24,503 nt of DNA from an uncultured Pseudomonadota bacterium. GTDB lineage: Bacteria; Myxococcota_A; UBA9042; CAIXZC01. A program made the position numbers and the translations under genes. The DNA lies in the NCBI GenBank assembly GCA_937876385.1, contig CALFHQ010000326.1, positions 1 through 24,503 on the forward strand. Reading direction: 5' to 3'. A model generated the notes under the pieces. It saw only the letters and a list, made by a program, of their open reading frames with translations. It was not told where the DNA came from and made no database searches. Below, in pieces: positions 1-6,780 of the stretch (position 1 is the first letter of the stretch; every line of letters begins with the position of its first letter).

Positions 1-4
1 AAAA

Positions 5-24
5 GTGCTTAGGCCGTAAAGCAC
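5..24. other. Small inverted repeat at the window edge
   Basis: GTGCTT (5-10) and AAGCAC (19-24) form a perfect 6-bp stem around an 8-nt loop. No T-run follows, so it is not a convincing intrinsic terminator. It may be a remnant of the 3' end of whatever lies upstream of the window. No coding sequence is supported in positions 1-217. Confidence 0.3.
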
Positions 25-149
25 GAAGCGTGCCAGAATTGTGGAGAGACATTTTCGCATTGAAGCACTTCTGCGCTGAGAACCCGGTCCAATGGACAAG
101 AAGTGACCCATCCGTGACCGGCATTTTCCTTCGGTTTCACAACAGACCC

Positions 150-178
150 TTGAACGATGCCATCTTCCCTGCTATCAC
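150..178 (+). promoter_or_regulatory. Sigma70-like promoter for the FAD oxidoreductase
   Basis: A -35 element TTGAAC (150-155) and a -10 element TATCAC (173-178) are separated by exactly 17 nt. Each matches 4 of 6 consensus bases. The predicted transcription start near 185 would leave a leader of about 33 nt before the ATG at 218. Spacing and position are good; the hexamers are only moderate. Confidence 0.45.
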
Positions 179-217
179 TCCCTACTCCCACCTGGGAGAT
201 TCATCAGGAGGAACACG

Positions 218-1570
218 ATGAAGACCACAATGGGTCGCGTTATTGAAAAGGCTCACGAGAGACGAGTAGAGGCTGTGGTAAAGCAGATTCGAGAAGCTCA
301 AGGCACGTCCCAGCCCCTCGAATTCAAGAAGAGCAGCGTGCCTCACTTTGTCCCCAATCCATACAAGAAGCCCGCCCCGCAAATAGACCTTCGACCCCTC
401 AAAGAGATCCTTCACATCGACCCGGAAGAGGGCATCTGCGTGGTGGAACCGGGGGTGACCTTCACTGAACTGGTCAAGGCGACGCTGAAGCTCGGATTCG
501 TCCCCTACGTCGTCCCCGAACTCAAGCAAATCACCGTCGGCGGAGCAGTTTCCGGGTGTTCCCTGGAGTCCATGTCCTACCAACACGGAGGGTTCCACGA
601 TACAGCTTTGGAATACGAAGTGGTCACCGGAACAGGGGACGTGGTTGTGTGCTCCAGAGAAGAAAAACGGGACCTCTTCGAGATGGTCCATGGCAGCTAT
701 GGTACGTTGGGAATCTTGACTCGGATCACCTTCAAACTGCATCCAGCCAAGCGCTTCGTTCACCTCACGTACAAGCACTTTCCGAATTTCGAAGGCTACT
801 GGAGCTACATGCAGGAGCGGTTTGCTGCCAAAGACTACCAGTTCATCGACGGCATGATTCACAGCCCCGATCAATTCACCTTGTGCCTCGGAAACATGGT
901 GGATGAAGCGCCCTACGTGAACCGCTACGATTGGCTCAACATCTACTACAAGTCGAGCCAGGTGCTCAACGAAGACTATCTCTCCACCCATGACTACTTC
1001 TTTCGATACGATGCCGAATGCCACTGGATCACCCGAACCATGCCTCCCCTCGAATGGAAACCCGTTCGGTTTGCGGTTGGCAAATTCTTCCTGGGCTCAA
1101 CCAACCTCGTCAAATGGAGCAACCGACTAAAGCCCTTCTTCCGAATGCAAAAGCGCCCCGATGTTGTCGTTGACGTCTTCATCCCAGGACGAAAATTCGA
1201 AGAGTTCTTCCATTGGTACAAAGAGGCCTTCGACTTCTGGCCGTTGTGGATTGTGCCCTACAAGACCCCTACCATTTACCCCTGGATTTCCGATGAACAT
1301 GCGGCCCGAATGGGCGAAGACCTCCTCATCGATTGCGCCGTTTACGGCAAGCCAAACAGCGAGCCGGACAAGGACTACTCGGAGTTGATCGAGAAGAAAA
1401 CCTTCGAACTGAACGGAATCAAGACCCTCATTTCGAGGAACCACTACGACGAGAAGACCTTCTGGGATATCTACAGCAGACCCCGCTGGGAAAGCGCCAA
1501 GAAGACCCTCGATCCAGACTTCCTCTTCGGAGATCTCTACCAACGATTCAACCCGTCGAACTACCAGTAG
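218..1570 (+). CDS. FAD-binding oxidoreductase, DHCR24 (delta24-sterol reductase)-like, PCMH type
   Basis: This 450-residue protein looks like an FAD-dependent oxidoreductase of the vanillyl-alcohol-oxidase/PCMH superfamily, closest in general pattern to the DHCR24-like branch. Visible FAD-domain signatures are EPGVTF near residues 77-82, TVGGAVSG at 107-114 and GSYGTLGILTRITF at 159-172. The C-terminal half is rich in Trp, Tyr and Phe, as expected for the substrate domain. There is no signal peptide or membrane segment, so it is probably cytosolic or peripheral. The start is fixed by AGGAGG (206-211) six bases before the ATG. It is monocistronic: more than 700 nt of non-coding DNA follows. 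The substrate cannot be read from sequence. A sterol, carotenoid or other lipid double bond is possible, but DHCR24-like oxidases are found in bacteria without sterols. The family is confident; the reaction is not. Confidence 0.82.
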   Translation: MKTTMGRVIEKAHERRVEAVVKQIREAQGTSQPLEFKKSSVPHFVPNPYKKPAPQIDLRPLKEILHIDPEEGICVVEPGVTFTELVKATLKLGFVPYVVPELKQITVGGAVSGCSLESMSYQHGGFHDTALEYEVVTGTGDVVVCSREEKRDLFEMVHGSYGTLGILTRITFKLHPAKRFVHLTYKHFPNFEGYWSYMQERFAAKDYQFIDGMIHSPDQFTLCLGNMVDEAPYVNRYDWLNIYYKSSQVLNEDYLSTHDYFFRYDAECHWITRTMPPLEWKPVRFAVGKFFLGSTNLVKWSNRLKPFFRMQKRPDVVVDVFIPGRKFEEFFHWYKEAFDFWPLWIVPYKTPTIYPWISDEHAARMGEDLLIDCAVYGKPNSEPDKDYSELIEKKTFELNGIKTLISRNHYDEKTFWDIYSRPRWESAKKTLDPDFLFGDLYQRFNPSNYQ

Positions 1571-1663
1571 AGTCCTCCCGCAATCCCCAATTCGACTCCC
1601 TCTCTTCTACCAAATAGTTCGCCATCGATGTGCGCAAACGAGGACCAACTCCCGTTAAGTCTT

Positions 1664-1690
1664 GGTGTGTTCGGAATTCGTCGGCACACC
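1664..1690. repeat. Imperfect hairpin
   Basis: GGTGTG (1664-1669) pairs with CACACC (1685-1690). Two G-T pairs and a CG/CG inner pairing around an AATT-containing tip may extend it. No T-run follows, so a terminator role for the upstream gene (stop at 1570) is doubtful. Confidence 0.3.
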
Positions 1691-1891
1691 GGATGTCGGC
1701 GGAAGGCCGTTGGCTCATTGACCCATTGGCACGGGGTATGGGTGGATTCACGCGCTGGGTGGCCAGCTCAAAATGTGCGGTCAGTGCGCACCGAGGACGT
1801 GTCACCGAAGAAGGTTTCGCCTCACAGCGAAATCCAACCCGGTCACGTCTCCGGGAATTGCAACCCAGAGCTTCCCTCACAAATGACCTCA

Positions 1892-1911
1892 AGGGAGAGG
1901 TGTGCGAACTT
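1892..1911. repeat. 20-nt direct repeat, copy 1
   Basis: AGGGAGAGGTGTGCGAACTT at 1892-1911 recurs at 2066-2085 with one C-to-T difference. The preceding bases let ACCTC (1886-1890) pair with GAGGT (1897-1901) as a 5-bp hairpin. The core CCTCAAGGGAGA also recurs at 1966-1977. No other copy was seen in the window. Confidence 0.75.
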
Positions 1912-1960
1912 CAGGGTGACGAAGGACTGACTTCCTTTGCTCCCCAGCACAAGATTCCTG

Positions 1961-1981
1961 GAGGTCCTCAAGGGAGACCTC
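1961..1981. repeat. Hairpin GAGGTC...GACCTC
   Basis: GAGGTC (1961-1966) and GACCTC (1976-1981) form a perfect 6-bp stem with a 9-nt loop. It contains a third partial copy of the CCTCAAGGGAGA core found in the 20-nt repeat. Confidence 0.4.
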
Positions 1982-1988
1982 TGTCAAC

Positions 1989-2018
1989 AGGAGGAAGGGA
2001 AAGGAAGAAGGGAAGGGG
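1989..2018. repeat. 30-nt uninterrupted polypurine tract
   Basis: Positions 1989-2018 on the + strand contain only A and G. A pyrimidine tract with one interrupting G lies at 2221-2250. The two are partly complementary: TCCTTCCCTTCC at 2235-2246 is near the reverse complement of part of this run. Confidence 0.7.
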
Positions 2019-2065
2019 CACAGACACCCGCAAACAGCCCACGAACAAATACCAGACGAAATCCG

Positions 2066-2085
2066 AGGGAGAGGTGTGTGAACTT
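2066..2085. repeat. 20-nt direct repeat, copy 2
   Basis: AGGGAGAGGTGTGTGAACTT differs from the copy at 1892-1911 at one position. The two copies lie 174 nt apart, a multiple of three. The hexanucleotide array begins 22 nt further on. Confidence 0.75.
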
Positions 2086-2107
2086 GGGGGTGTAGACGCC
2101 TGAACTC

Positions 2108-2191
2108 GCCGTAGCCGTTGTCGTTGCCGTCGCCGTTGCCGTGGCCGTGGCCGTGGCCGTCGCCGTTGCCGTGGCCGTGGCCGTCGCCGGC
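2108..2191. repeat. Hexanucleotide tandem array, GCCGTN x about 14
   Basis: Thirteen consecutive 6-nt units run from 2108 to 2185, followed by a degenerate GCCGGC. Twelve read GCCGTN and one reads GTCGTT. The sixth base varies as a,t,t,c,t,g,g,g,c,t,g,g,c. A 30-nt higher-order unit of five hexamers occurs twice (2126-2155 and 2156-2185) with only the last base differing. In frame it would encode alternating Ala-Val on the + strand or Ala-Thr on the - strand, but no credible gene covers it. It is probably a slippage-prone minisatellite. Confidence 0.9.
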
Positions 2192-2220
2192 GAATTGGGT
2201 GCCTTCACCCTGCGTCCCTG

Positions 2221-2250
2221 TCCCCTCCTCCTTGTCCTTCCCTTCCTTTT
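2221..2250. repeat. Polypyrimidine tract upstream of the PLP enzyme gene
   Basis: Thirty + strand bases are C or T except G2234. It lies 38 nt upstream of the ATG at 2289 and mirrors the purine tract at 1989-2018 across the hexanucleotide array. Confidence 0.55.
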
Positions 2251-2288
2251 GAGCGAAACTGTCCTTTCTTCACGTTCGGGAGGGATGA

Positions 2289-3284
2289 ATGAAACTGTCG
2301 TTGGCAAACACCCCAACACCGTTGGAGGACTGGTCCCCATGGTGTTCCAGACTGGACGTGCCGGGGAAGTTGTGGGTGAAACGGGACGATCTCACTGGAC
2401 TTGAAACCAGTGGAAACAAGATCCGCAAGCTCGAATACCTCCTGGCTGAAGCCCAACGCCTGGGTGCAGACACCGTGTTCACCTGTGGCGGGATTCAATC
2501 CAATCATGCTCGAGCCACTGCTGCGGCCGCTGTAAAACTGGGAATGAAACCGGTGCTCTTTCTTCGAGGAGAAGCCGGCGAGCCATCCCAGGGGAATTTC
2601 CTTTTGGACCGACTCTTTGGGGCCACCATCGTCCCGGTGGTCGACCTGGAAAAGGACCACATTGAGGCGGAATACGAACGCCACAAGCAAGCTCTCGAAA
2701 AGACCGGAAGGCGGGTTTACTGCATCCCGGAAGGGGGCTCCAATGGCATTGGAGCGCTGGGATACCTCGAGGCGATAGAAGAGCTCTCGTCCCAAGTAGA
2801 CCTACGCAGCATCACCCGAATCTTCGTCGCTGTGGGAAGTGGGGGCACCTACGCTGGACTGTTGGCGGGACTCCGGGCTCGCTCCGTATCCACTGAGGTC
2901 GTGGGCATCAATGTTCAGCCAACCGAGTCATCTGAATTCGTGAGCCGGATCGAGGGAATTCTCGAGGAACTCAGAGCATTGGGAGTCCATCACGGGGTGA
3001 CTCGAAGCGAAATTCACATCGTGGACGGCTACTGCGGAGCAGGGTATGCTGTTGCGTCCAGAGAAGTCCTTGAACTCATTGGTGGGGTGGCACGCACCAG
3101 CGGCACCCTTCTGGATCCGGTCTACACCGGCAAGGCATTTTTGGGAATGAAGACCGAGTTGCACCAGAGTAAGTCGGTGGGGACCAACCTCTTCTGGCAC
3201 ACTGGCGGAGCGTGGGCTCTATCGGCCTACGCAGCACAACTGCAACGTCTGGACGTCGGTTCTTCCATGGAGGAAAACAGATGA
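2289..3284 (+). CDS. dcyD: PLP-dependent D-cysteine desulfhydrase / ACC deaminase family enzyme
   Basis: This 331-residue protein is a fold-type II PLP enzyme. The family typically degrades D-cysteine to pyruvate, ammonia and sulfide, or deaminates 1-aminocyclopropane-1-carboxylate. Lys44 in SGNKIRKLEYL is the expected Schiff-base lysine. GGIQSNHARATAAAA (68-82) is the substrate and cofactor loop, EGGSN follows near residue 150, and GSGGTYAGLLAGL binds the PLP phosphate. The length is normal for the family (about 330). GGGAGGG (2278-2284) lies just before the ATG at 2289. A second ATG at 2285 is in another frame and is ignored. Its stop overlaps the start of the next gene by 4 nt, so it is translationally coupled to the ABC genes. 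The choice between desulfhydrase and ACC deaminase cannot be made by eye; desulfhydrase is more likely. Confidence 0.82.
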   Translation: MKLSLANTPTPLEDWSPWCSRLDVPGKLWVKRDDLTGLETSGNKIRKLEYLLAEAQRLGADTVFTCGGIQSNHARATAAAAVKLGMKPVLFLRGEAGEPSQGNFLLDRLFGATIVPVVDLEKDHIEAEYERHKQALEKTGRRVYCIPEGGSNGIGALGYLEAIEELSSQVDLRSITRIFVAVGSGGTYAGLLAGLRARSVSTEVVGINVQPTESSEFVSRIEGILEELRALGVHHGVTRSEIHIVDGYCGAGYAVASREVLELIGGVARTSGTLLDPVYTGKAFLGMKTELHQSKSVGTNLFWHTGGAWALSAYAAQLQRLDVGSSMEENR

Positions 3285-4225
3285 CACAAGCGGCCACGAA
3301 CGCCCAAGCGACTTCGGTGGTTATGGCAAAGAATCTAGTCAAACACTATGGAGCGTTCAAGGCCCTCGACGACGTCTCCTTTGAGTTGGTTCCAGGGTCT
3401 GTGACCGGACTTCTCGGCCCTAACGGGGCGGGCAAATCGACCCTCTTGAAGACCCTTCTGGGGTTTCTTCCCCACTCCGCCGGGACCATGGAGGTGCTGG
3501 GATATTCTCCCACAAGGGCTCCTCTGGCAGCACGGCAGCGGGTGGGCTACATGCCGGAAAACGAGACATGGTTTCCAGAGCGAACCGGCCTGGAGTCGGT
3601 GGTGTTCGCCGGCCGACTCTCTGGAATGCCGAGGGAGCAAGCGTTCTCACGGGCGTACGAGGTGCTTGACTATCTGGGAATGGACGAGGTGAGACACCGA
3701 CGGGTTTCAGAGTACTCGGTAGGTCTCAAGCAGAAGATCAAGCTGGGGCAGGCGGTGGTTCACGGACCCCGGCTGTTGTTTCTTGATGAGCCGATGTCAG
3801 GGCTCGATCCCCGGTCTCGGGACGAGATGATGGAGTTGCTGGCCGGTATCACCCGTTCTGGAGTGGCCATGGTTCTATCCTCTCATGTGCTCAAGGATGT
3901 TGAGACCCTTTGCCGGGATGTTTTGATGATGGACCGGGGAAAGCTTCTCTACTCCGGCCCGTTGCATACCCTGCAGAAGGCTCAGGAAGGGTACTACAAG
4001 CTGGAAGTTCGCAATGAAGACGAGCCCTTCATGGCAGCTCTTGAACGCCTCTTTCCCGGGGTGGAGAGGACGCGTCTGGGATACTCCGTGCGCCTTCGAG
4101 ATGTCGAAGCGAGAAGGAACCTGTGGCTTGTAGCTAAGGAGCATGGTGTCCAGATTCGCTGCTTGACCCCTTCACGGGATTCCCTCGAAGAGGCGTTCCT
4201 TCGTCTTCTGGGAAAGGGGGAGTAA
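3281..4225 (+). CDS. ABC transporter ATP-binding protein (ABC-2/GldA type), first of two
   Basis: This is a 314-residue cytoplasmic ATPase that should power the permease encoded next. Visible motifs are Walker A GPNGAGKST (46-54), the signature in the variant form YSVGLKQ (145-151), Walker B LLFLDEP (165-171), and the H-loop SSH (200-202). The Q-loop region reads GYMPEN, as in many ABC-2 exporters. About 90 residues follow the ATPase core, ending in SLEEAFLRLLG, the usual C-terminal element of this class. The frame is open further upstream, but the ATG at 3281 is chosen for its GGAGG (3269-3273) and its ATGA overlap with the preceding stop. Substrate unknown. The GldA-like signature suggests export or membrane remodelling rather than import. 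Confidence 0.9.
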   Translation: MTQAATNAQATSVVMAKNLVKHYGAFKALDDVSFELVPGSVTGLLGPNGAGKSTLLKTLLGFLPHSAGTMEVLGYSPTRAPLAARQRVGYMPENETWFPERTGLESVVFAGRLSGMPREQAFSRAYEVLDYLGMDEVRHRRVSEYSVGLKQKIKLGQAVVHGPRLLFLDEPMSGLDPRSRDEMMELLAGITRSGVAMVLSSHVLKDVETLCRDVLMMDRGKLLYSGPLHTLQKAQEGYYKLEVRNEDEPFMAALERLFPGVERTRLGYSVRLRDVEARRNLWLVAKEHGVQIRCLTPSRDSLEEAFLRLLGKGE

Positions 4226-4226
4226 C

Positions 4227-5063
4227 ATGGGAATCTACAAAGAAGGCTACCGAGAGTATTCCGGTCCATTGTACCCGGCCCGCACTCGATTTCTCGTTGT
4301 CGCATCTGAAGAGTTGTTGCGGATGCTGCGTGGAAAGTGGACCCGGCGACTCTTGTACCTGGCCTCGGTCCCCTTCATCGTCATGGTGGCCATTGCGCTG
4401 TTCAAGGGGGTTCTGGCAAGCGCTGGCAGCTTCAACTTGCCGGTGAATCCCATCATCCAATTGATGAGCATTGAGGCCACCGTGATGGCGCTGCTTGCTG
4501 CCTCGGCGGGAGCAGGGGTCATCGCCGAAGATCGCAAGTCCCGGTCGCTGGTTCTTTATCTATCCCGCCCGCTCTCTCCCGCTCGGTATGCCTGGGGAAA
4601 GGGGTTGGCCCTTTGGGGATTGCTCTCCATCGTCTTCTGGGTTCCGGCCCTGGTTCTTTCCTGGTTGCAGGCCCTGGTGGATCCTTCCTTTTCGGGGATG
4701 GCTCTGTTGAAGATCATGGCTGCGGTGGTGTTGAGCGGCGGTGGGGCCATGGCGGTGATTACGGTGGTGGTCATGGCGCTGTCTTCTTTGGGAAATCGGA
4801 GTGGTTACATCGGGATGGCCTGGATTGCTCTCTACTTCTTCTCCGACGTGGTCTCTCACGCCGTGAGACAGGCCACGAACCACGCCTTCTACAGCGACTG
4901 GTTTTCCTTTCAGCGGCTCCTCAAGGGGACCATGGACTGGGCACTCAATCCCAGCCTCGATGCCATCGGTGCACCCCTGGTATTGCTCGGCATCGGGTTC
5001 CTTGCGGGGGTTCTGCTTGTGTGGCGACTGAGACGAATGATGAGAACGGCGGTGTCGGCATGA
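4227..5063 (+). CDS. ABC-2 type transporter permease, first of two
   Basis: This 278-residue membrane protein starts one base after the first ATPase gene ends. A short cytoplasmic N-terminus (GYREYSGPLYPAR) leads to about six hydrophobic helices, the first near residues 42-62 and the last near 250-268. An intracellular stretch reads AEDRKSRSLVLYLSRPLSPARYAWGK, the amphipathic segment typical of ABC-2 permeases where the ATPase docks. A basic tail (RLRRMMR) follows the last helix. It should form a homodimer or a heterodimer with the second permease, with its ATPase at the inner membrane. The substrate is not deducible. The start is the first ATG after the upstream stop; the end of the upstream gene (GGGGGAG) supplies a purine-rich ribosome site. 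Confidence 0.85.
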   Translation: MGIYKEGYREYSGPLYPARTRFLVVASEELLRMLRGKWTRRLLYLASVPFIVMVAIALFKGVLASAGSFNLPVNPIIQLMSIEATVMALLAASAGAGVIAEDRKSRSLVLYLSRPLSPARYAWGKGLALWGLLSIVFWVPALVLSWLQALVDPSFSGMALLKIMAAVVLSGGGAMAVITVVVMALSSLGNRSGYIGMAWIALYFFSDVVSHAVRQATNHAFYSDWFSFQRLLKGTMDWALNPSLDAIGAPLVLLGIGFLAGVLLVWRLRRMMRTAVSA

Positions 5064-5992
5064 ACGAACCGATTATAGAGCTTAAGCGAGTCACCAAACG
5101 GTACAAGTCGGTGTTGGCCTTGAACGACGTGAGTCTGGAGATTGGCCCTGGGATCACCGGCCTCATCGGTCCAAATGCGGCGGGAAAGACCACCTTTCTG
5201 GGGTTGGTCACCGGTCTCTTGAAACCCAGCACCGGGTTGGTTCGGGTGCTTGGCCGAGATCCCATCGCCGACACCCCGGTTCGAGGGCAAATAGGGTTCT
5301 GCCCGGATGGCGAAGCGGTGTGGGATTGGATGGACGGATTCACCTTCGTTTCCTGGCTGGGGATATGCTCCGGTTTGGGCAAGAAGGAGGCCAGGCAGCG
5401 CACTGAGAAAGCTTTGGAGGAGTTGGAGATGACCGAGGCGGCCTATCGCCCGGTCCGTGAGTACTCCAAGGGGATGCGGCAGAAGGTGAAACTGGCGCAG
5501 TCCATGATCCACAATCCCCGGCTTCTCATTCTTGATGAGCCCTTGAACGGCGTTGATCCCCTCAGTCGCCACCAGATCACAACGCAACTGAGGAAGTTGG
5601 CAGCGGAAGACACGGCGGTCATCGTTTCAAGCCATGTCCTCCATGAACTGGGAGATCTGGTGGACGAAGTCGTTCTCCTTCTTCGAGGGCGCCTCCTCGC
5701 TTCTGGATCGGTATCGTCCATTCGAGACTTGATGGACGAGCACCCCCACACCGTGCGATTCACATGCGACGATCCTCGGCGCCTGGGGTCGACTTTGCTG
5801 AAGGAAGCGTCTGTCGTATCCAGCGAGATTCGAAGCGACGATATCGTGGACATCCGCACTCGCGCTCCTGTGGAGCTTTACAGCAGACTTCCGGAGGTCA
5901 TCGCCTCTGGACAGTTCGATGTCACCGAAATGGCCAATCCGGATGCGAACCTGGAAGCAGTCTTTCGATATCTCGTGGAGGGAGGAAAGTGA
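5060..5992 (+). CDS. ABC transporter ATP-binding protein (ABC-2/GldA type), second of two
   Basis: This 310-residue ATPase is a diverged paralogue of the one at 3281. Walker A is GPNAAGKTT (37-45), with Ala replacing the usual Gly but the P-loop lysine intact. The signature is YSKGMRQ (135-141), Walker B LLILDEP (155-161), and the H-loop SSH (190-192). A C-terminal extension of about 100 residues ends in NLEAVFRYLVEGG. The ATG at 5060 overlaps the permease stop as ATGA, so translation is probably coupled. The local ribosome site is weak, which fits coupling. The frame stays open upstream to 4613, but that part is only the shadow of the permease gene. It should pair with the permease at 5989. 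Confidence 0.9.
   Translation: MNEPIIELKRVTKRYKSVLALNDVSLEIGPGITGLIGPNAAGKTTFLGLVTGLLKPSTGLVRVLGRDPIADTPVRGQIGFCPDGEAVWDWMDGFTFVSWLGICSGLGKKEARQRTEKALEELEMTEAAYRPVREYSKGMRQKVKLAQSMIHNPRLLILDEPLNGVDPLSRHQITTQLRKLAAEDTAVIVSSHVLHELGDLVDEVVLLLRGRLLASGSVSSIRDLMDEHPHTVRFTCDDPRRLGSTLLKEASVVSSEIRSDDIVDIRTRAPVELYSRLPEVIASGQFDVTEMANPDANLEAVFRYLVEGGK
5977..5985 (+). promoter_or_regulatory. Double ribosome binding site deciding a GTG start
   Basis: GGAGGGAGG contains two overlapping GGAGG cores. The first (5977-5981) is 7 nt from GTG 5989. The second (5981-5985) is 12 nt from ATG 5998. The GTG start is preferred because it also gives the 4-nt GTGA overlap seen at two other junctions of this operon. Confidence 0.6.
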
Positions 5993-6765
5993 GCCAGATG
6001 TTTCAAACAGCCGGCCTGATGACCGTGCATTTCTTTCGCGACGTGATTCGTTCTCGAAAGACCCTCTTCCTCGGATTATTGACGCTCATTGTGGTGGGCA
6101 TCACCATCTTGACTCACTACGCCATGGCAAACCAGGGGGTGCCGCCCGGATATGGCGCCTTGATGTACGCCGGGTGTTTCAGCTTTCTGCTCCCATTTAC
6201 TGCCTTGTTCTACGCCATTGCGGCCATCTCCGACGAGTTCGAGACAGGAACCGCCGTATACCTCTTCAGCCGTCCCCTCCAGCGCCACGGGATCTTCATT
6301 GGGAGATGGTTGAGCGCCGTGCTCACGGTGTTCGTCCTGGTCTCTGTGGTGAACATCACGGCATGGATTTCGGGGGGAGACGTCGGCTTCTCTTTCCTCC
6401 TCCGGGGGGAAGCGGCCATATTCCTTGGGGCCGCTGCTTATGTCTCCCTTTTTGCGGTCATCTCCTCCATTACTCACCGACCGCTGGCAGTGGGGTTGTT
6501 GGTGATCTTCTTCTGGGAGTCGGTGGTTGCTCAGATTCCTTTTGACATCCATGTCCTCACCATCAAGTACCACGCAGTGAGCATGGCCGGTTCGGGACTG
6601 CCGCTTGGAGCAGAAACTTCCGTGCCCCTAGCCCAGGGCATGTTTGGTGAGCTGTTCCAGGAATCTCCCCACGTCGCTGCCGTGGTGCTGAGCGGCCTTA
6701 CCCTGATATTCACCACAGTGTCTGCATTCCGCTACGTTCGGACCCAGGCCCACCGAGGAGAATAG
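5989..6765 (+). CDS. ABC-2 type transporter permease, second of two
   Basis: This 258-residue integral membrane protein begins with GTG overlapping the ATPase stop by 4 nt; an ATG three codons on is the alternative. About six hydrophobic segments are visible, the first after DVIRSRKTLFLGLL (about 25-45). The cytoplasmic docking stretch reads ISDEFETGTAVYLFSRPLQRHGIFIGRW, equivalent in position to that of the first permease although overall identity is low. The two permeases therefore look like members of one family rather than a recent duplication. It closes the five-gene unit 2289-6765. Its stop codon lies inside a hairpin shared with the convergent antiporter gene. Substrate unknown. Confidence 0.85.
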   Translation: MSQMFQTAGLMTVHFFRDVIRSRKTLFLGLLTLIVVGITILTHYAMANQGVPPGYGALMYAGCFSFLLPFTALFYAIAAISDEFETGTAVYLFSRPLQRHGIFIGRWLSAVLTVFVLVSVVNITAWISGGDVGFSFLLRGEAAIFLGAAAYVSLFAVISSITHRPLAVGLLVIFFWESVVAQIPFDIHVLTIKYHAVSMAGSGLPLGAETSVPLAQGMFGELFQESPHVAAVVLSGLTLIFTTVSAFRYVRTQAHRGE

Positions 6766-6780
6766 GCCCACCTGCCTATT
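6761..6780. terminator. Hairpin spanning two convergent stop codons
   Basis: AATAGGC (6761-6767) and GCCTATT (6774-6780) form a perfect 7-bp stem with loop CCACCT. The stem contains the TAG of the permease gene (6763-6765) and the TAG of the antiporter gene on the other strand (6776-6778). The flanking U-run is poor (only TTT at 6779-6781 on the + strand), so this is a candidate bidirectional terminator, not a textbook one. Confidence 0.5.

Larger units (their letters stand above)
1571..2288. other. Long intergenic region with repeats, no convincing gene
   Basis: These 718 nt separate the FAD oxidoreductase from the PLP/ABC operon. Open frames on both strands exist, such as 1630-2103 (+) and 1984-2340 (-). 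Their translations are low-complexity or compositionally odd, lack good ribosome sites and resemble no family I know. The region holds a hairpin (1664-1690), a duplicated 20-mer (1892-1911 and 2066-2085), a hairpin (1961-1981), a 30-nt polypurine run (1989-2018), a hexanucleotide tandem array (2108-2191) and a pyrimidine tract (2221-2250). No tRNA-like cloverleaf was seen. No good sigma70 promoter for the downstream gene was found. Confidence 0.6.

Noticed and set aside
182..1024. A 280-codon minus-strand frame opposite the FAD oxidoreductase
   Set aside because: The plus-strand protein has clear FAD motifs and a strong ribosome site; the antisense frame has none.
1892..2085. A CRISPR array
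   Set aside because: Only two full copies exist, 174 nt apart, with no regular spacers and no cas gene.
1630..2103. A possible 157-residue gene in the intergenic region, containing the two GEVCEL copies in the same frame
   Set aside because: It has a GTG start with no ribosome site, odd composition and no family resemblance. The in-frame repeat arises because the two 20-mers are 174 nt apart. It remains a weak possibility only.
1571..2288. A tRNA or other structured RNA gene in the long gap
   Set aside because: No cloverleaf pattern, TTC-loop motif or conserved riboswitch core could be seen. Only short hairpins and repeats are present.
1984..2340. A minus-strand frame encoding an Ala-Thr run across the hexanucleotide array
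   Set aside because: Any 6-nt array without stops keeps several frames open. The rest of the frame has no recognisable features and runs into the PLP enzyme start.
4613..5059. An N-terminal extension of the second ABC ATPase
   Set aside because: It lies inside the first permease gene in another frame. ATPases of this class begin with a short lead such as MNEPIIELKRVTKRY.
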